This document shows, in pieces, positions 46,538 to 55,281 of a stretch of 64,000 nucleotides of DNA (position 1 is the stretch's first letter; each line of letters begins with the position of its first letter). The stretch lies in contig CAISYC010000068.1 of the NCBI GenBank assembly GCA_903889565.1, positions 62,001 through 126,000 of the forward strand, given 5' to 3'. The notes under the pieces are model-generated. The model did no database searches. It was not told the DNA's origin and worked only from the letters and a program-made list of their open reading frames with translations. Made by a program: the position numbers and the translations under genes. This DNA comes from an uncultured beta proteobacterium (GTDB lineage Bacteria > Pseudomonadota > Gammaproteobacteria > Burkholderiales > SG8-41).

Positions 46538-47116
46538 CCCGACTGTTACGCCCGCGTCATGGCGTTCAGGAAAGCGGTGCGCACCATTTAGCTTGTTCGG
46601 TCGGTCGGCGTTGCCCGATGAACCGATCGCGCGTTCGCTGCCAGTAATGGCCTCGTTGCGAAGAATTTCTTGTGGCTGCCGCCCCTCGCGAAGGAACTCG
46701 TGGGGGAGGGGGGCTACCAACCCGAAGGAAAAAAGCGAACCCCGCACCCCCTAACTAAGGTTCCATCCCACGCGGATAAACGCGGTAGGGGCCTCCTCAT
46801 TTCCGCGGCGGGTCGTTTTCTACGGCCGGCGGCGGTCGCTATAGCGGCGCGGCGCCTTGTTCTCCTGGGCCGACAGACACGACAATGATGCGTGAAGCAT
46901 GGGGTGCGCGACACGAATCGGGAAACCTACGACCCCGCATACAGACTTATTCAAGTGGAGTTACGAACTATTGAATCGGCGTAATATGTTTTGGGACGTT
47001 TTCGTAGCCCCGCGAGTTCGAAGAAAAATGTTAATTTCCTCCACTGACGCTTTCCGTTGGCGGCGTTCGCCCGCGCCAGATACCCGGCAACATGCCTCAT
47101 TAGGGATGTGTTCCTA
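46538..47116. other. Gene-poor segment of the island
   Basis: No convincing gene is visible. The 76-residue minus ORF at 46517-46747 begins outside any ribosome site and reads into the MITE terminus. The base composition drops in GC toward 46950, suggesting DNA of a different origin leading into the WYL gene. Confidence 0.4.
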
Positions 47117-47653
47117 ATGTTTAAAGAAATCGCATGCTTGGTAGCCGGATGCTTGGTGGGGTTCGGACTATTTTTCGCGTTGCAATCGTTCATTCCAGAG
47201 CCGACGTATCCTCATTGCCGCGATGGCTGGAATTCGCCAGCGATCGGCATACAAGGCGCATGTTCACACCACGGTGGCGTTGAAAGCCATGTAACAAAAA
47301 CTCACGACGCGCCTTTTTTAATCGGTAGCCTTCTTGCAGGACTCTTCACATACGTCGGACTACGTAGGCTGTTGGGAATCAATAAAACGCCGTCAAGGTC
47401 AGCCAAAACTATTCCCGATGCGGACGACAAAGAACGAATTATTCGCGACGCCATTGAAAATAAAAATAAAATTGAATTTCAATATTCAAAAAAGGGCGAA
47501 TCGATAAGCAGGCTAAGAACGATTAGGCCGACACGACTTGAATATATCGTTCCGCGCCGAAAAGAAACGCTATGCGTTGTAGGTCACTGCGATCTACGCA
47601 ACGCCCAGAGAAGCTTCGCTTTGATGCGGGTGAAAGACTTGAAAGTGTTGTAA
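47117..47653 (+). CDS. Membrane-anchored WYL-domain protein with a CSHHGGV extracytoplasmic segment
   Basis: From ATG 47117 the protein has 178 residues; the 20 codons before it in the track are non-family. Order of parts: membrane helix (about 6-25), an extracytoplasmic loop with the block CRDGWNSPAIGIQGACSHHGGV, quoted in part as GACSHHGGV, that resembles DUF3761, a second helix (about 70-90), and a C-terminal cytoplasmic domain KIEFQYSKKGE...LRTIRPTRLEY...RSFALMRVKDLKVL with the spacing of a WYL domain. WYL domains sense ligands in defence regulators such as BrxR and CapW, but those are soluble DNA-binding proteins. GC content here is clearly lower than in the chromosome, in line with transfer. 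Confidence 0.65.
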   Translation: MFKEIACLVAGCLVGFGLFFALQSFIPEPTYPHCRDGWNSPAIGIQGACSHHGGVESHVTKTHDAPFLIGSLLAGLFTYVGLRRLLGINKTPSRSAKTIPDADDKERIIRDAIENKNKIEFQYSKKGESISRLRTIRPTRLEYIVPRRKETLCVVGHCDLRNAQRSFALMRVKDLKVL

Positions 47654-47710
47654 GGTATCAGTAGCCTAACGTGTTCGCGCCAAGGTCAGCAATGCCTTTG
47701 GAATAGACGA

Positions 47711-48197
47711 TTAACACACGCTATTGACCTCAAAGTAGTGTCTTAACCGTTCATATCGAGCAAGCAGTTTCCCGCATTGCTTTGCTTGCCATTGAGTAAT
47801 TTGATCGTCGATGAACTTGCGGGCGTCTGTGTAGACGGCATTTTCGATTTTTCCCGCAATGTGTTTCTTGAAGCCCGCCCCAAGGTAATCAATAATTATT
47901 GAGCCATCAGAGTCCTGTCCGAGTAATGTCAAACAAATAGCAGCCACTTCACGCGAGTAGGAAGTCGCGTGGTCGTCGCCTGACGACTCGGTCGTGGCTT
48001 TAAGAAAGCCAACGACGTGTTGCCCCGCCACAATTCTTGGATATTGGGATACTTTGCTTTCAAGGTGGTAGGCATTGGCGATGACGGGGCCGTATAGTTC
48101 ATTGTCGTTCAACTCAATGCCCCATGCGATATCGATGCCGCCGCGAATTGGTGTGCCGCGAGCCAAGCCGAGCAAGCAAAGCGACAACCCGGTAAGA
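47711..48197 (-). pseudogene. 5'-truncated cyclase-homology protein fragment
   Basis: The minus-strand frame contains a credible C-terminal domain of about 150 residues: ARGTPIRGGIDIAWG, then ELYGPVIANAYHLESKV and YPRIVAG. I recognise this pattern from bacterial class III nucleotidyl cyclase-like proteins, some of which are Pycsar-type phage-defence cyclases, but the catalytic N-terminal half is absent. Upstream of about 48197 the frame is antisense to hsdR sequence and has a low-complexity serine/arginine composition. The gene therefore lost its 5' part at the junction with hsdR. Confidence 0.6.
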
Positions 48198-49124
48198 GAC
48201 AAGGCGAAGCTGGTTGAGGAACTCCGCGGTGCGGTGAAGGCCGCGACGACGTTTTGCGCGACCAAGCGAGTCGATCTGCCGGCGATCGAGCAGTTGGCGG
48301 CAGGTAGTTTGGACCGATTGCAGCGGATTGACGATGCCGTTAATGCGCTGATTTCGCCTGATCCATTGCGCCGTGAGTTCCTTGGCCACTCCCGGCTGGT
48401 TGGCACGCTCTACAACGCCGTGAAGCCCGATCCCGCGGCCTTGGAGTTTGCCGGGCGCGTGGCCTGCCTTGCGGCGATTGCAGACGCCATTCAAACGAAG
48501 CTGAACCCCGACCCGGTGGACATTACCGCGGTCATGGGCGATATCGGCACCTTGCTTGATGATTCAATCGTTGGCGTAGGGATGCCCGCGAAGCCGGCGC
48601 CGCTGATGGACTTGTCGAAGATTGATTTCGAGGCACTGCGGAAGCGATTTAAAGAGTCAAAGCACAAGAACACCGACCTTGAAGTTCTCAAGGCCGCAAT
48701 CAGCGCGAAGCTGGAAAAGCTGATTAGCCTGAACAAGACGCGCGCCAACTTCGCGGAGTTGTTCGAAGAGTTGATCGAGTCCTACAACACTGGCAGCCGG
48801 AACATTGAAGAATTGTTGGAAGAGTTGATTAAACTCACTCAATCCCTTGATGACGAAGAACAGCGCCATGTCCGGGAGAATATGACCGAAGAAGAACAGG
48901 TCATCTTCGACATCCTGACGCGTCCGGCACCGGCGCTAAGTGCTGATGAGCGCGCCGAGGTCAAGAAGGTCGCCCGCGATCTGCTCGGCCGGCTCAAGGA
49001 ATTGCTGGTCCTAAACTGGCGGCAGAAATCGACCGCGCGTTCACAGTTAAAACTGGCCATTGAGGACGTGCTTGATACCGGGTTCCAAAGGCGACCACGG
49101 CGTCCAAAATTCCTCCCACGATAG
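48198..49124 (+). pseudogene. hsdR: C-terminal remnant of type I restriction endonuclease HsdR
   Basis: About 308 residues match the helical C-terminal region of HsdR: DLSKIDFEALRKRFKESKHKNT, quoted in part as DLSKIDFEALRKRF, then YNTGSRNIEELLEELIKL, MTEEEQVIFDILTRP and LLVLNWRQKSTARSQLKLAIEDVLD, quoted in part as LLVLNWRQK. The nuclease and helicase domains (some 700 residues) are missing, and no hsdM or hsdS is nearby. The first 41 residues of the track ORF are antisense to the cyclase-like fragment and are not HsdR. It is a dead restriction gene. Confidence 0.8.
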
Positions 49125-49228
49125 AAGGAATTAAAGCGAACGGTTATGATGGTGTCCTCCTACGGTAGTAGGAATCTCATCTTGGATACTTTCCCGAGGC
49201 GGGGAACGCAGGACACAAGGACAGGACA

Positions 49229-49606
49229 ATGAAGGTCGCTAATGCTGCATTAACGCTTTTCTTTCTCCCCCTCGTCGCATCGGCCGGTTGGTTCGGGCCG
49301 TCAAATTACGACGAGTGCATCCTCGAGAATATGAAAGGAGCAGCGAATAGGGAGGCGGCAATTATGATTAGGATGGCTTGCGAGCGGAAGTTTCCGGGGC
49401 CAGCACCGAAGGCCCAACCCGCGCCCCGACCAGTCGCTTGCGAGATATTTCAGCCGGAATCCGTGGATAAACAGGGGCGATCAGTCGCGAGTAGTTTCGT
49501 CACTACCGGGTGCGTGCCGATCAGCAAACAAGAACAACGTAAACTAAAGGCTGCCGGATTTGTGGAATTCAGAGACTTCACCCCTATTCCTGACGATGGC
49601 AAATAA
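49229..49606 (+). CDS. Small secreted protein, 125 aa
   Basis: A cleavable signal peptide (MKVANAALTLFFLPLVASA) is followed by GWFGPSNYDECILENMKG and a conserved-looking cysteine pattern including MACERKFPG and two later cysteines. I recognise the FGPSNYDECI segment from short hypothetical secreted proteins of proteobacteria; function is unknown. It has an AGGACA ribosome region before ATG 49229 and is followed nine bases later by the next gene. Probably periplasmic. Confidence 0.65.
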   Translation: MKVANAALTLFFLPLVASAGWFGPSNYDECILENMKGAANREAAIMIRMACERKFPGPAPKAQPAPRPVACEIFQPESVDKQGRSVASSFVTTGCVPISKQEQRKLKAAGFVEFRDFTPIPDDGK

Positions 49607-49615
49607 CGCCGCCAC

Positions 49616-50218
49616 ATGACCGAACCAGAACCAAAGGACAGGGAACCGGGGCCGGCCAAGGAAGAACAGTCGCAACAGTCTACTGGGCAACTGTTCGACC
49701 AAACGCAGGCCCAAGCCGATCTTGAGGCTGCGCTCGCCAACCTGCGGGAGTTATTCGGCATCGACGGCGCTAAGAAGATGGCGCCGAAGTTGAAGAAAAA
49801 GAAGTGTGCCTCCCCTCGGCCGATCAGAATCGCGCAATCAATCGTCCGCGAAACAATCGATCGGTTAAAGGCTATGACTGACTGCCGGATGTCGGGCGAC
49901 GACTCGGGGTTGGCAAACGTGTGGGAAGAAGTTTGCGTCCAGGTGCAGGGAGAACAGTCGATATTTTGGGGTGTGTATCTTGCGACGATTGACGCGCTTC
50001 TTGCGCCCGCGGTGCAAGCCATGGACCCGGTGGTTCGACACGCCTTATGGCTCAAGACCGAGGGCGGCCAAGATTGGAAATTCGATCACGACGACGAGGA
50101 CGATGTTGGGCCACCGACGTTCAACACGGACGACATCATTGAATACCTAAACGAGCGAGTGCTGACGGCAGCGGGGAACTTTGAGAACAGCGCCATCCGG
50201 CGCCATCGCGAGCGGTAG
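49616..50218 (+). CDS. Unrecognised cytoplasmic protein, 200 aa
   Basis: Starts nine bases after the secreted protein. The N-terminal 30 residues are charged and Gln/Glu-rich, followed by a lysine cluster (MAPKLKKKKCASPRP) and an acidic C-terminal part DWKFDHDDEDDVG ending in ENSAIRRHRER. No signal peptide or membrane helix. Codon usage and spacing support expression with the gene before it. Function unknown. Confidence 0.5.
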   Translation: MTEPEPKDREPGPAKEEQSQQSTGQLFDQTQAQADLEAALANLRELFGIDGAKKMAPKLKKKKCASPRPIRIAQSIVRETIDRLKAMTDCRMSGDDSGLANVWEEVCVQVQGEQSIFWGVYLATIDALLAPAVQAMDPVVRHALWLKTEGGQDWKFDHDDEDDVGPPTFNTDDIIEYLNERVLTAAGNFENSAIRRHRER

Positions 50219-50288
50219 GGGTTTACGCTCGACGGCGGACGCGCACGCGCCGCAGAAGCTGGCGGCCGGGAGCCTGTTATCCTTACAT

Positions 50289-50795
50289 ATGACTAAAGAT
50301 AATGGCGACCCGCCGCCCGACGTTGCTGCCTTCATACAGTCGAGCGTCGAAGGGCGGTCACTTGCGGACGTTGCGCGGTGGTTGGCCGACAACGTGGCGC
50401 CCGCCGATAGGCCGACCGCGCTCAACGCGATAGACAATTTGAAAGCGCTTGAGCGATGCTGCGTTACCTTGAGTTTCCGCGTGGCGCACGTAACGGATCG
50501 TGTTCCAGTCGAACTTTTCACCGCTCGTAGCATCACGGCTTACACCTTCGGAAAAGCCATATCGTGCGTCGAAGTGTGGGTCAACGGGGCCGATGTCACC
50601 GGCAAGGTCGGGGTCAGCTATGAAACCCTTTTGAACGAACTTGTCCGCGCGTCCGCGCTAAGTGATGGGGCGGGGGTTCTGGTCGGCCCGGAGGTCGCCA
50701 CGGACGACAACCGTCGCGACCATAGCTATGTTGAGAATGTCGGAGGCAGGCATACCGTTGACCAACAGGCTGTTGGACAGACTGTGTTGACGTAG
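50289..50795 (+). CDS. Unrecognised protein, 168 aa
   Basis: The start is put at ATG 50289, since the 36 codons before it in the track overlap the preceding gene and are arginine-rich. The protein has an N-terminal helical part (DVAAFIQSSVEGRSLADVARW) and a beta-rich middle. No motif is recognised. It stands 70 bases after the previous gene on the same strand. Confidence 0.45.
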   Translation: MTKDNGDPPPDVAAFIQSSVEGRSLADVARWLADNVAPADRPTALNAIDNLKALERCCVTLSFRVAHVTDRVPVELFTARSITAYTFGKAISCVEVWVNGADVTGKVGVSYETLLNELVRASALSDGAGVLVGPEVATDDNRRDHSYVENVGGRHTVDQQAVGQTVLT

Positions 50796-50881
50796 CGGGT
50801 TCGTTGACTCAAGCTGTTGCCAAGTGGGCCGCCGGCGCTCACGGTTTGACGGCCCAGACCGCCACAAGGCTAACATTCTCG

Positions 50882-51355
50882 ATGAAACGATCGATACACG
50901 CTGTTGGTCTTTTCCTGTTCGTGCTATTGATAATGCCCGCTAGTGCCTTCGCACAGATTTTTGAGTGCGTCGACTCCGCCGGCAATATCGAATTCGCGCA
51001 GAAATGCTCGCCAGGCACCGTTAAACAAAGGGAGGTCGTGAACGCCGCGACGACCAATTCCAAGGGTGACAATGCGCAGCCGCAAAAGTCATATAAGGAT
51101 GAAGAGGCCGGCTTTCGCCAACGGCAATTAGAGCGTGAACAGGCCGACGCCAACGACGCGAAGGCAAGATCGGCAGCGGAAGCGGCGATCAAGAAATGCA
51201 AGGACGCTCAATCCAGGCATGTTGCTGTCGAAAATGCCCGGCGCTTGAGCGGGGGCATCGACCCGCAGACGGGCGAAAGAAAATTTCTTAACGATGATGA
51301 ACGGGCAGCGGCAACACAAAAGGCGCGTAACGAAGTCGCGAAGCTGTGTCAGTGA
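50882..51355 (+). CDS. DUF4124-like exported protein, 157 aa
   Basis: From ATG 50882 there is a clear signal peptide (HAVGLFLFVLLIMPASAFA) and then QIFECVDSAGNIEFAQKCSPG, the short beta-rich DUF4124 pattern with two cysteines likely forming a disulfide. The rest is a charged helical stretch of about 70 residues (GFRQRQLEREQADANDAKA). Periplasmic location is predicted. Its function is unknown; DUF4124 proteins often accompany envelope genes. The upstream leader shares a segment with the leader of the next small gene. Confidence 0.7.
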   Translation: MKRSIHAVGLFLFVLLIMPASAFAQIFECVDSAGNIEFAQKCSPGTVKQREVVNAATTNSKGDNAQPQKSYKDEEAGFRQRQLEREQADANDAKARSAAEAAIKKCKDAQSRHVAVENARRLSGGIDPQTGERKFLNDDERAAATQKARNEVAKLCQ

Positions 51356-51423
51356 TAGATAATGGTCAGTAGGCCCGTCGCCGCTCACGGTTTTACCGCC
51401 CCGATCACTACCAAGGAAACGAA

Positions 51424-51612
51424 ATGCTCGAAAGATTGTTTGACCGCGCGGATGCCAAGAGCCGGCCGCCCTGGGACTGCATAAAGATAGACGACCCTTG
51501 GAGCGTCAACGCGGCCACCGCCGCGATCGCCGCGGCCAAAGCAGCGGAGCCGCCACCGGCCTCGACGTGGGGAGCGGCGATATGCGCCTGGTTTCGGGTG
51601 CGAGGCAACTGA
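51424..51612 (+). CDS. Possible small protein, 62 aa
   Basis: ATG 51424 follows a good AAGGAAACGAA ribosome site. The peptide is alanine-rich in the middle (VNAATAAIAAAKAAEPPPA) with no recognised motif. It shares the upstream segment GCTCACGGTTTTACCGCCC, in a slightly different form, with the preceding exported gene. The evidence is the ribosome site and position only. Confidence 0.3.
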   Translation: MLERLFDRADAKSRPPWDCIKIDDPWSVNAATAAIAAAKAAEPPPASTWGAAICAWFRVRGN

Positions 51613-51813
51613 AGACGGCACGCCAGCCGAGGCCCGTTCTCGGGGAAATCAGACGGAAGATTGGTATCAATCTAACCGCAAACCCGCATGGTTGTTAGCA
51701 TGTGGGGGATTTGGTTTTTCTCTCCCATGGGAATTCCGCTTGCAGTTCAGGCGGCCTGCCCATTGAGCAGGTGGCCCCAAAGGATACCTATAAAAACGGG
51801 GGGTTACGCGACG

Positions 51814-51987
51814 ATGGCCGATGGCCATCAAACGCGGCCATGTTCCGTGTGCGCGACGCCGAACACCGATGCGTGCCGGGCGTGTCAGGCGTGGCCTGGG
51901 CGCACGGCCCGGCGCCGGCTAGGGCAACTGACTGAATATCTTGTCACGCATCGCTGTGAGCGCTTCGCGCGGCAACCGGCGCGGTAA
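51814..51987 (+). CDS. Possible zinc-knuckle small protein, 57 aa
   Basis: Starting at ATG 51814 after a G-rich site, it reads MADGHQTRPCSVCATPNT and has C-x2-C-x7-C-x2-C, enough for a small zinc-binding fold, followed by a basic C-terminus. It overlaps the 3' end of the minus-strand gene at 51919 by 69 bases, which lowers confidence. The 5' extension in the track lacks support. Confidence 0.3.
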   Translation: MADGHQTRPCSVCATPNTDACRACQAWPGRTARRRLGQLTEYLVTHRCERFARQPAR

Positions 51988-52299
51988 TTTATAGGCCACC
52001 CGTTTGACCGCGATGACGGGCGCAAGCGGAGCGATGGATGTAGCCGCCGGCGTGCGCGTAAATCGGATTTCGACCGGCTGCGCGCCCCGTTTGCCGGTCC
52101 GCTTCTTCAAAAGCACAATTTCGCCGCCCGCTACCATTTCGCCGAGAACGCCGTTGATGACCGCGCCCTTGATGCTGCTCGGCAGTCGCTCTCGAAGGTG
52201 CCAGCGCGGAACATCCCGCCCGGCGTAAATCCGCGCCAGGCTGGACAGGCCATCCCGCACGGCGCGGCGCTCTTCGGCGGGGGTGTTGCGGGTTTTCAT
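51919..52299 (-). CDS. Small basic protein next to primase, possible winged helix, 126 aa
   Basis: From ATG 52299, preceded by AAAGGA, it has 126 residues. The segment LPSSIKGAVINGVLGEMVAGGEIVLLKKRTGKRGAQP (quoted in part: GEMVAGGEIVLLKKRTGKRG) looks like the second helix and wing of a winged-helix DNA-binding fold. It follows the primase gene by 150 bases on the same strand. A replication accessory or regulator of the element is likely but unproven. Confidence 0.55.
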   Translation of the reverse strand: MKTRNTPAEERRAVRDGLSSLARIYAGRDVPRWHLRERLPSSIKGAVINGVLGEMVAGGEIVLLKKRTGKRGAQPVEIRFTRTPAATSIAPLAPVIAVKRVAYKLPRRLPREALTAMRDKIFSQLP

Positions 52300-52449
52300 T
52301 TTACGTCCTTTCAAATTCGGAAATGCGCCCATCTGCGCTGATGCGCGCCAATGCGCTGTTTCTTTGACATCGGCGCAGTTTGGCGCAGAGTGCGCGCCAA
52401 AGCGCGAACCATGCGTAGGGGGTATGGGGGATATAAGCGCGCGCACTTT

Positions 52450-54756
52450 TTACGCCCGAATGGCGCACTCGGCGTCCTGCTCGGCGGTGGCTTCTCGGTC
52501 GGCGTCGGCCACCTTTTCGACCGGCATTGGCGCAGGTGCCGGTTCCGGTTCCGGCGCACAAGTGAACACTGGACGCAGCTTTCGCTCGGCGTTTTTTACA
52601 TCGCGACGATAAATAAGGCCGGCATCCTCCGCGTCGCGAACCAAGCGGTCGAATCGGTCCTTCGCCACGCCCTTCGGAAACATCCGCTCATTTTTCAGAA
52701 GTTTGAACATGGTCGCCGGCCCCATGGTCGCCGCGGTTACAGGCTGGCCACGCCGGTCGAAGTCCTTGATCAGCGCAACGATCGCACCCATTTCCGTCTT
52801 GTCCTGGGTGGCCTGCGCCGCTTCGCGGATCGCCTTCGCCGCGTCGGCTCCGGCGGTCGGAACCGTGCCGGCGGGTAGCGGCACGCCATCCAGCCATACC
52901 AGACGTATCTCGTCACCCATCGGCCCGTAGTTCGCTTTCAGTGGCTGAAGAATCAGATTCGCGCCGTCGGCGAACAGACCGAGCCGCGAGCGGACGCTGT
53001 TATTCCACGCCGTGCTGCCCGAGTAGTCCTCGGAACCGGCACTTTTGCCCATCACGGCGCTCACCTTGCTTACGTGCGCGAGCAACAAGACCGCGCGATT
53101 AGGGCGGGCGATGCGCGTCCGCAAGGACCGAATGAACGTTCGCACCCTCGCGCGCACGATTTCATTGTCGTCGTAGGCATCACTGGCGTTGTCAACGATG
53201 ACCAGCCCCACATCGTGCCGCTTCACCTGATCTGCAAGTAATCCAAGCATCCGCGTTTCAAGTTCAATGGATTGACGACCGCCGACGCGCTGTTCGCGAT
53301 GTAGTGCAGGATCAAGGTCGCTGGCGTCGAGAAGATGGAGTTTTCCTTTTAGGTCGGCCACATCAACCTTCATCGCACGACAAATACGCGCTACCCGCTT
53401 GAGAAGGATCGACTTCCCGTCCTCGCAGGAATAAAACAAAACGCTTGCCTGCGTGGTTGCCAGCCCTGCAAATGACACGCCGAGAGCCACACAGATAGCC
53501 ATAACCAAAGCGACATAGGACTTACCGCTGCCGCCGTGGCCGGCCAGCAACGTGACCTCGCCCGCCGGTATTAACTTATCGATGTAGTGCGGTTCCGGTG
53601 CGTCAAGGTCGGCCGGATCATCAAGGTTGACTAGGTGCGCATCCAGATCAACGGGTTCCGTTGTTTCGCTTTTGGGCTGCGGTTCAATTGGAACTTTTTG
53701 GTTCGGATTATTCCTGTTGTGAGTGGCAACAACAGACGCAACAGTCGTTACCAACTCTGTTGCCGATAGCGGCGGACGGTTAGTCTCGTTCCACACCAGC
53801 ATTTGCGCCATTATCTCCGGCACCGAATAACCCCGATTGATAAGCGTGCCGACCCACGACGCGGCTGCGCCGTTCCTGCCGCCCTCGGCAACCGGGCTGC
53901 CGTCCGCCTTGGGCGCGTAGCTGCCGGCGTTGAACCCGTTCAGATTCCCCGCGCCCCCGCGCGGCTGTTCAGGGTTCGCCGCCTGCAAATTGCTGTGGCG
54001 ATACGCCTTCATGGCGTCGATGTCCGACTGTTGCAGCATCGGCAGATCGCACAGCGCCGCGGCGCCGATGCTTGGGTCGATGTCGTCGGTGTAGTAATTA
54101 CCGTTCGAGTGGCGCGAGCCGCCGGCCACGACGTATCCGCCCATGCCGCGCGTGTCCAGCTTGGCGAGCGGATCTGCACTATTGCGCACTTCGATGGCCG
54201 GATTCTCGCGGTAGTAGCTGTGTTCGCCCTTGCCGGTTTTAACGCGCCACGGCGTATAGGTCAGGTTCGCGCGGACCCATGCGACCGATTCGGCACAGTC
54301 CGCGTCCACAGCGACCAGCTTACCGGTGGCGATCCCGATGTTCGCGTCCGGCCATTGCGTCCACCAGCCACGAACAGTCTGTTCGTCTGCCGGCGCGGTC
54401 TGATACGCCTGCCAAGATACGCGCGGCGTCTTGGGCCACTGTTTTGTGGCCTCGGCCAGCGGATCTGCCTTGTCCTTGAACCGCTCGATGAAATACAGCG
54501 GCGGATGCTCGTTGTGGCCGCCTAACGGGAATATGTGAAAGCCGGCTTCGGCCAGATACAGCGCACGATCGAGCATCGATTGACGTTCGACGTTTGGTAT
54601 CGGCGGTGGGGGTATACACAGATTGGCATCCTGCGGTGTTACGGTGCCAGTTTCCCCAACATCAGGGATCGTGTTACTGTTCCATTGAGTTTGCTGTGCC
54701 GAACCTGGTAAGCGCCCGCCGGCGCTTCCAGGTTTTTTACTTTTGGTGGTCATCAT
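52450..54756 (-). CDS. Bifunctional PrimPol primase/AAA (RepA-like) helicase of the island
   Basis: The 768-residue protein fuses two modules. Residues about 62-230 form a bifunctional primase-polymerase domain: ALYLAEAGFHIFPLGG, the catalytic acidic motif VAVDADC (about 150) and GGYVVAGGSRHSNG. After a linker of about 130 residues, residues about 410-650 form an AAA_25/RepA-like hexameric ATPase with Walker A GHGGSGKSYVAL, Walker B VGLVIVDNASDAY and a sensor VLLLAHVSK. It would initiate replication of the excised element. It starts three bases after the AlpA-like gene stop, so the two are co-transcribed. Confidence 0.88.
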   Translation of the reverse strand: MMTTKSKKPGSAGGRLPGSAQQTQWNSNTIPDVGETGTVTPQDANLCIPPPPIPNVERQSMLDRALYLAEAGFHIFPLGGHNEHPPLYFIERFKDKADPLAEATKQWPKTPRVSWQAYQTAPADEQTVRGWWTQWPDANIGIATGKLVAVDADCAESVAWVRANLTYTPWRVKTGKGEHSYYRENPAIEVRNSADPLAKLDTRGMGGYVVAGGSRHSNGNYYTDDIDPSIGAAALCDLPMLQQSDIDAMKAYRHSNLQAANPEQPRGGAGNLNGFNAGSYAPKADGSPVAEGGRNGAAASWVGTLINRGYSVPEIMAQMLVWNETNRPPLSATELVTTVASVVATHNRNNPNQKVPIEPQPKSETTEPVDLDAHLVNLDDPADLDAPEPHYIDKLIPAGEVTLLAGHGGSGKSYVALVMAICVALGVSFAGLATTQASVLFYSCEDGKSILLKRVARICRAMKVDVADLKGKLHLLDASDLDPALHREQRVGGRQSIELETRMLGLLADQVKRHDVGLVIVDNASDAYDDNEIVRARVRTFIRSLRTRIARPNRAVLLLAHVSKVSAVMGKSAGSEDYSGSTAWNNSVRSRLGLFADGANLILQPLKANYGPMGDEIRLVWLDGVPLPAGTVPTAGADAAKAIREAAQATQDKTEMGAIVALIKDFDRRGQPVTAATMGPATMFKLLKNERMFPKGVAKDRFDRLVRDAEDAGLIYRRDVKNAERKLRPVFTCAPEPEPAPAPMPVEKVADADREATAEQDAECAIRA

Positions 54757-54759
54757 CGC

Positions 54760-54960
54760 TCACGCTCCCGCTCGAGCGATGGTCGTGATGCGCTCCATGT
54801 GCTTGCGCCAATCCTCGGCCGCGGCGACCGATATCAACGTGCGACGACCGACTTTCATGACAGTCGGGCCGTTACCGGATTTTAGAATGTTGTAAAAATT
54901 GGCTCGGCAGATACCGAAGGACGAGCAGAACTGCTTTACAGAAAGGGCGTTCGGGTTCAT
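54760..54960 (-). CDS. AlpA-like excisionase/regulator, 66 aa
   Basis: The start is set at ATG 54960 directly after AAGGAG; the track ORF adds 26 leader residues. The peptide contains a MerR-like helix-turn-helix, SVKQFCSSFGICRANFYNIL, and the beta-wing KVGRRTLISVAAAEDWR typical of AlpA/excisionase proteins. Such proteins turn on the integrase and act as excision factor. It heads the replication operon of the island. Confidence 0.8.
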   Translation of the reverse strand: MNPNALSVKQFCSSFGICRANFYNILKSGNGPTVMKVGRRTLISVAAAEDWRKHMERITTIARAGA

Positions 54961-55231
54961 GCGTTTCTCCTTTTTTCTTTTTGTGGAGGCGACGCGAACC
55001 CAATTCGAAATCAATTGTTCGTGCGCACTCCCATCCATTTGCTGATGTTCATGGTCAATTCCCTTGCTAATGCCAAATAAGAATGTCTATCGGCGCGCAT
55101 CATAGGATCGAAATGACGGGTTGTGAAGAGGTAAATGCGAAATAATTCGTTTTTAGATTATTTTTTCGGACACCTACCATTTTTTTATATGACATCAGGG
55201 ATTTAGAAGAAGCGGCATAGACGAGGAGGCG

Positions 55232-55256
55232 AAAAAAAGGCGCGTGTCCGCGCCTT
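55232..55256 (-). terminator. Rho-independent terminator after the integrase gene
   Basis: On the minus strand AAGGCGCG-GACA-CGCGCCTT forms an 8-bp GC-rich stem with a four-base loop followed directly by a run of T. It lies 26 bases after the integrase stop. Confidence 0.85.
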
Positions 55257-55281
55257 GGGTTTTGGTGCAGCAGAGCCTGGT

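Noticed and set aside
45744-51612. Integron-like cassette array
   Set aside because: I considered attC sites because of small unrelated genes and inverted repeats, but no GTTRRRY/RYYYAAC pairs with the right spacing and no integron integrase were found.
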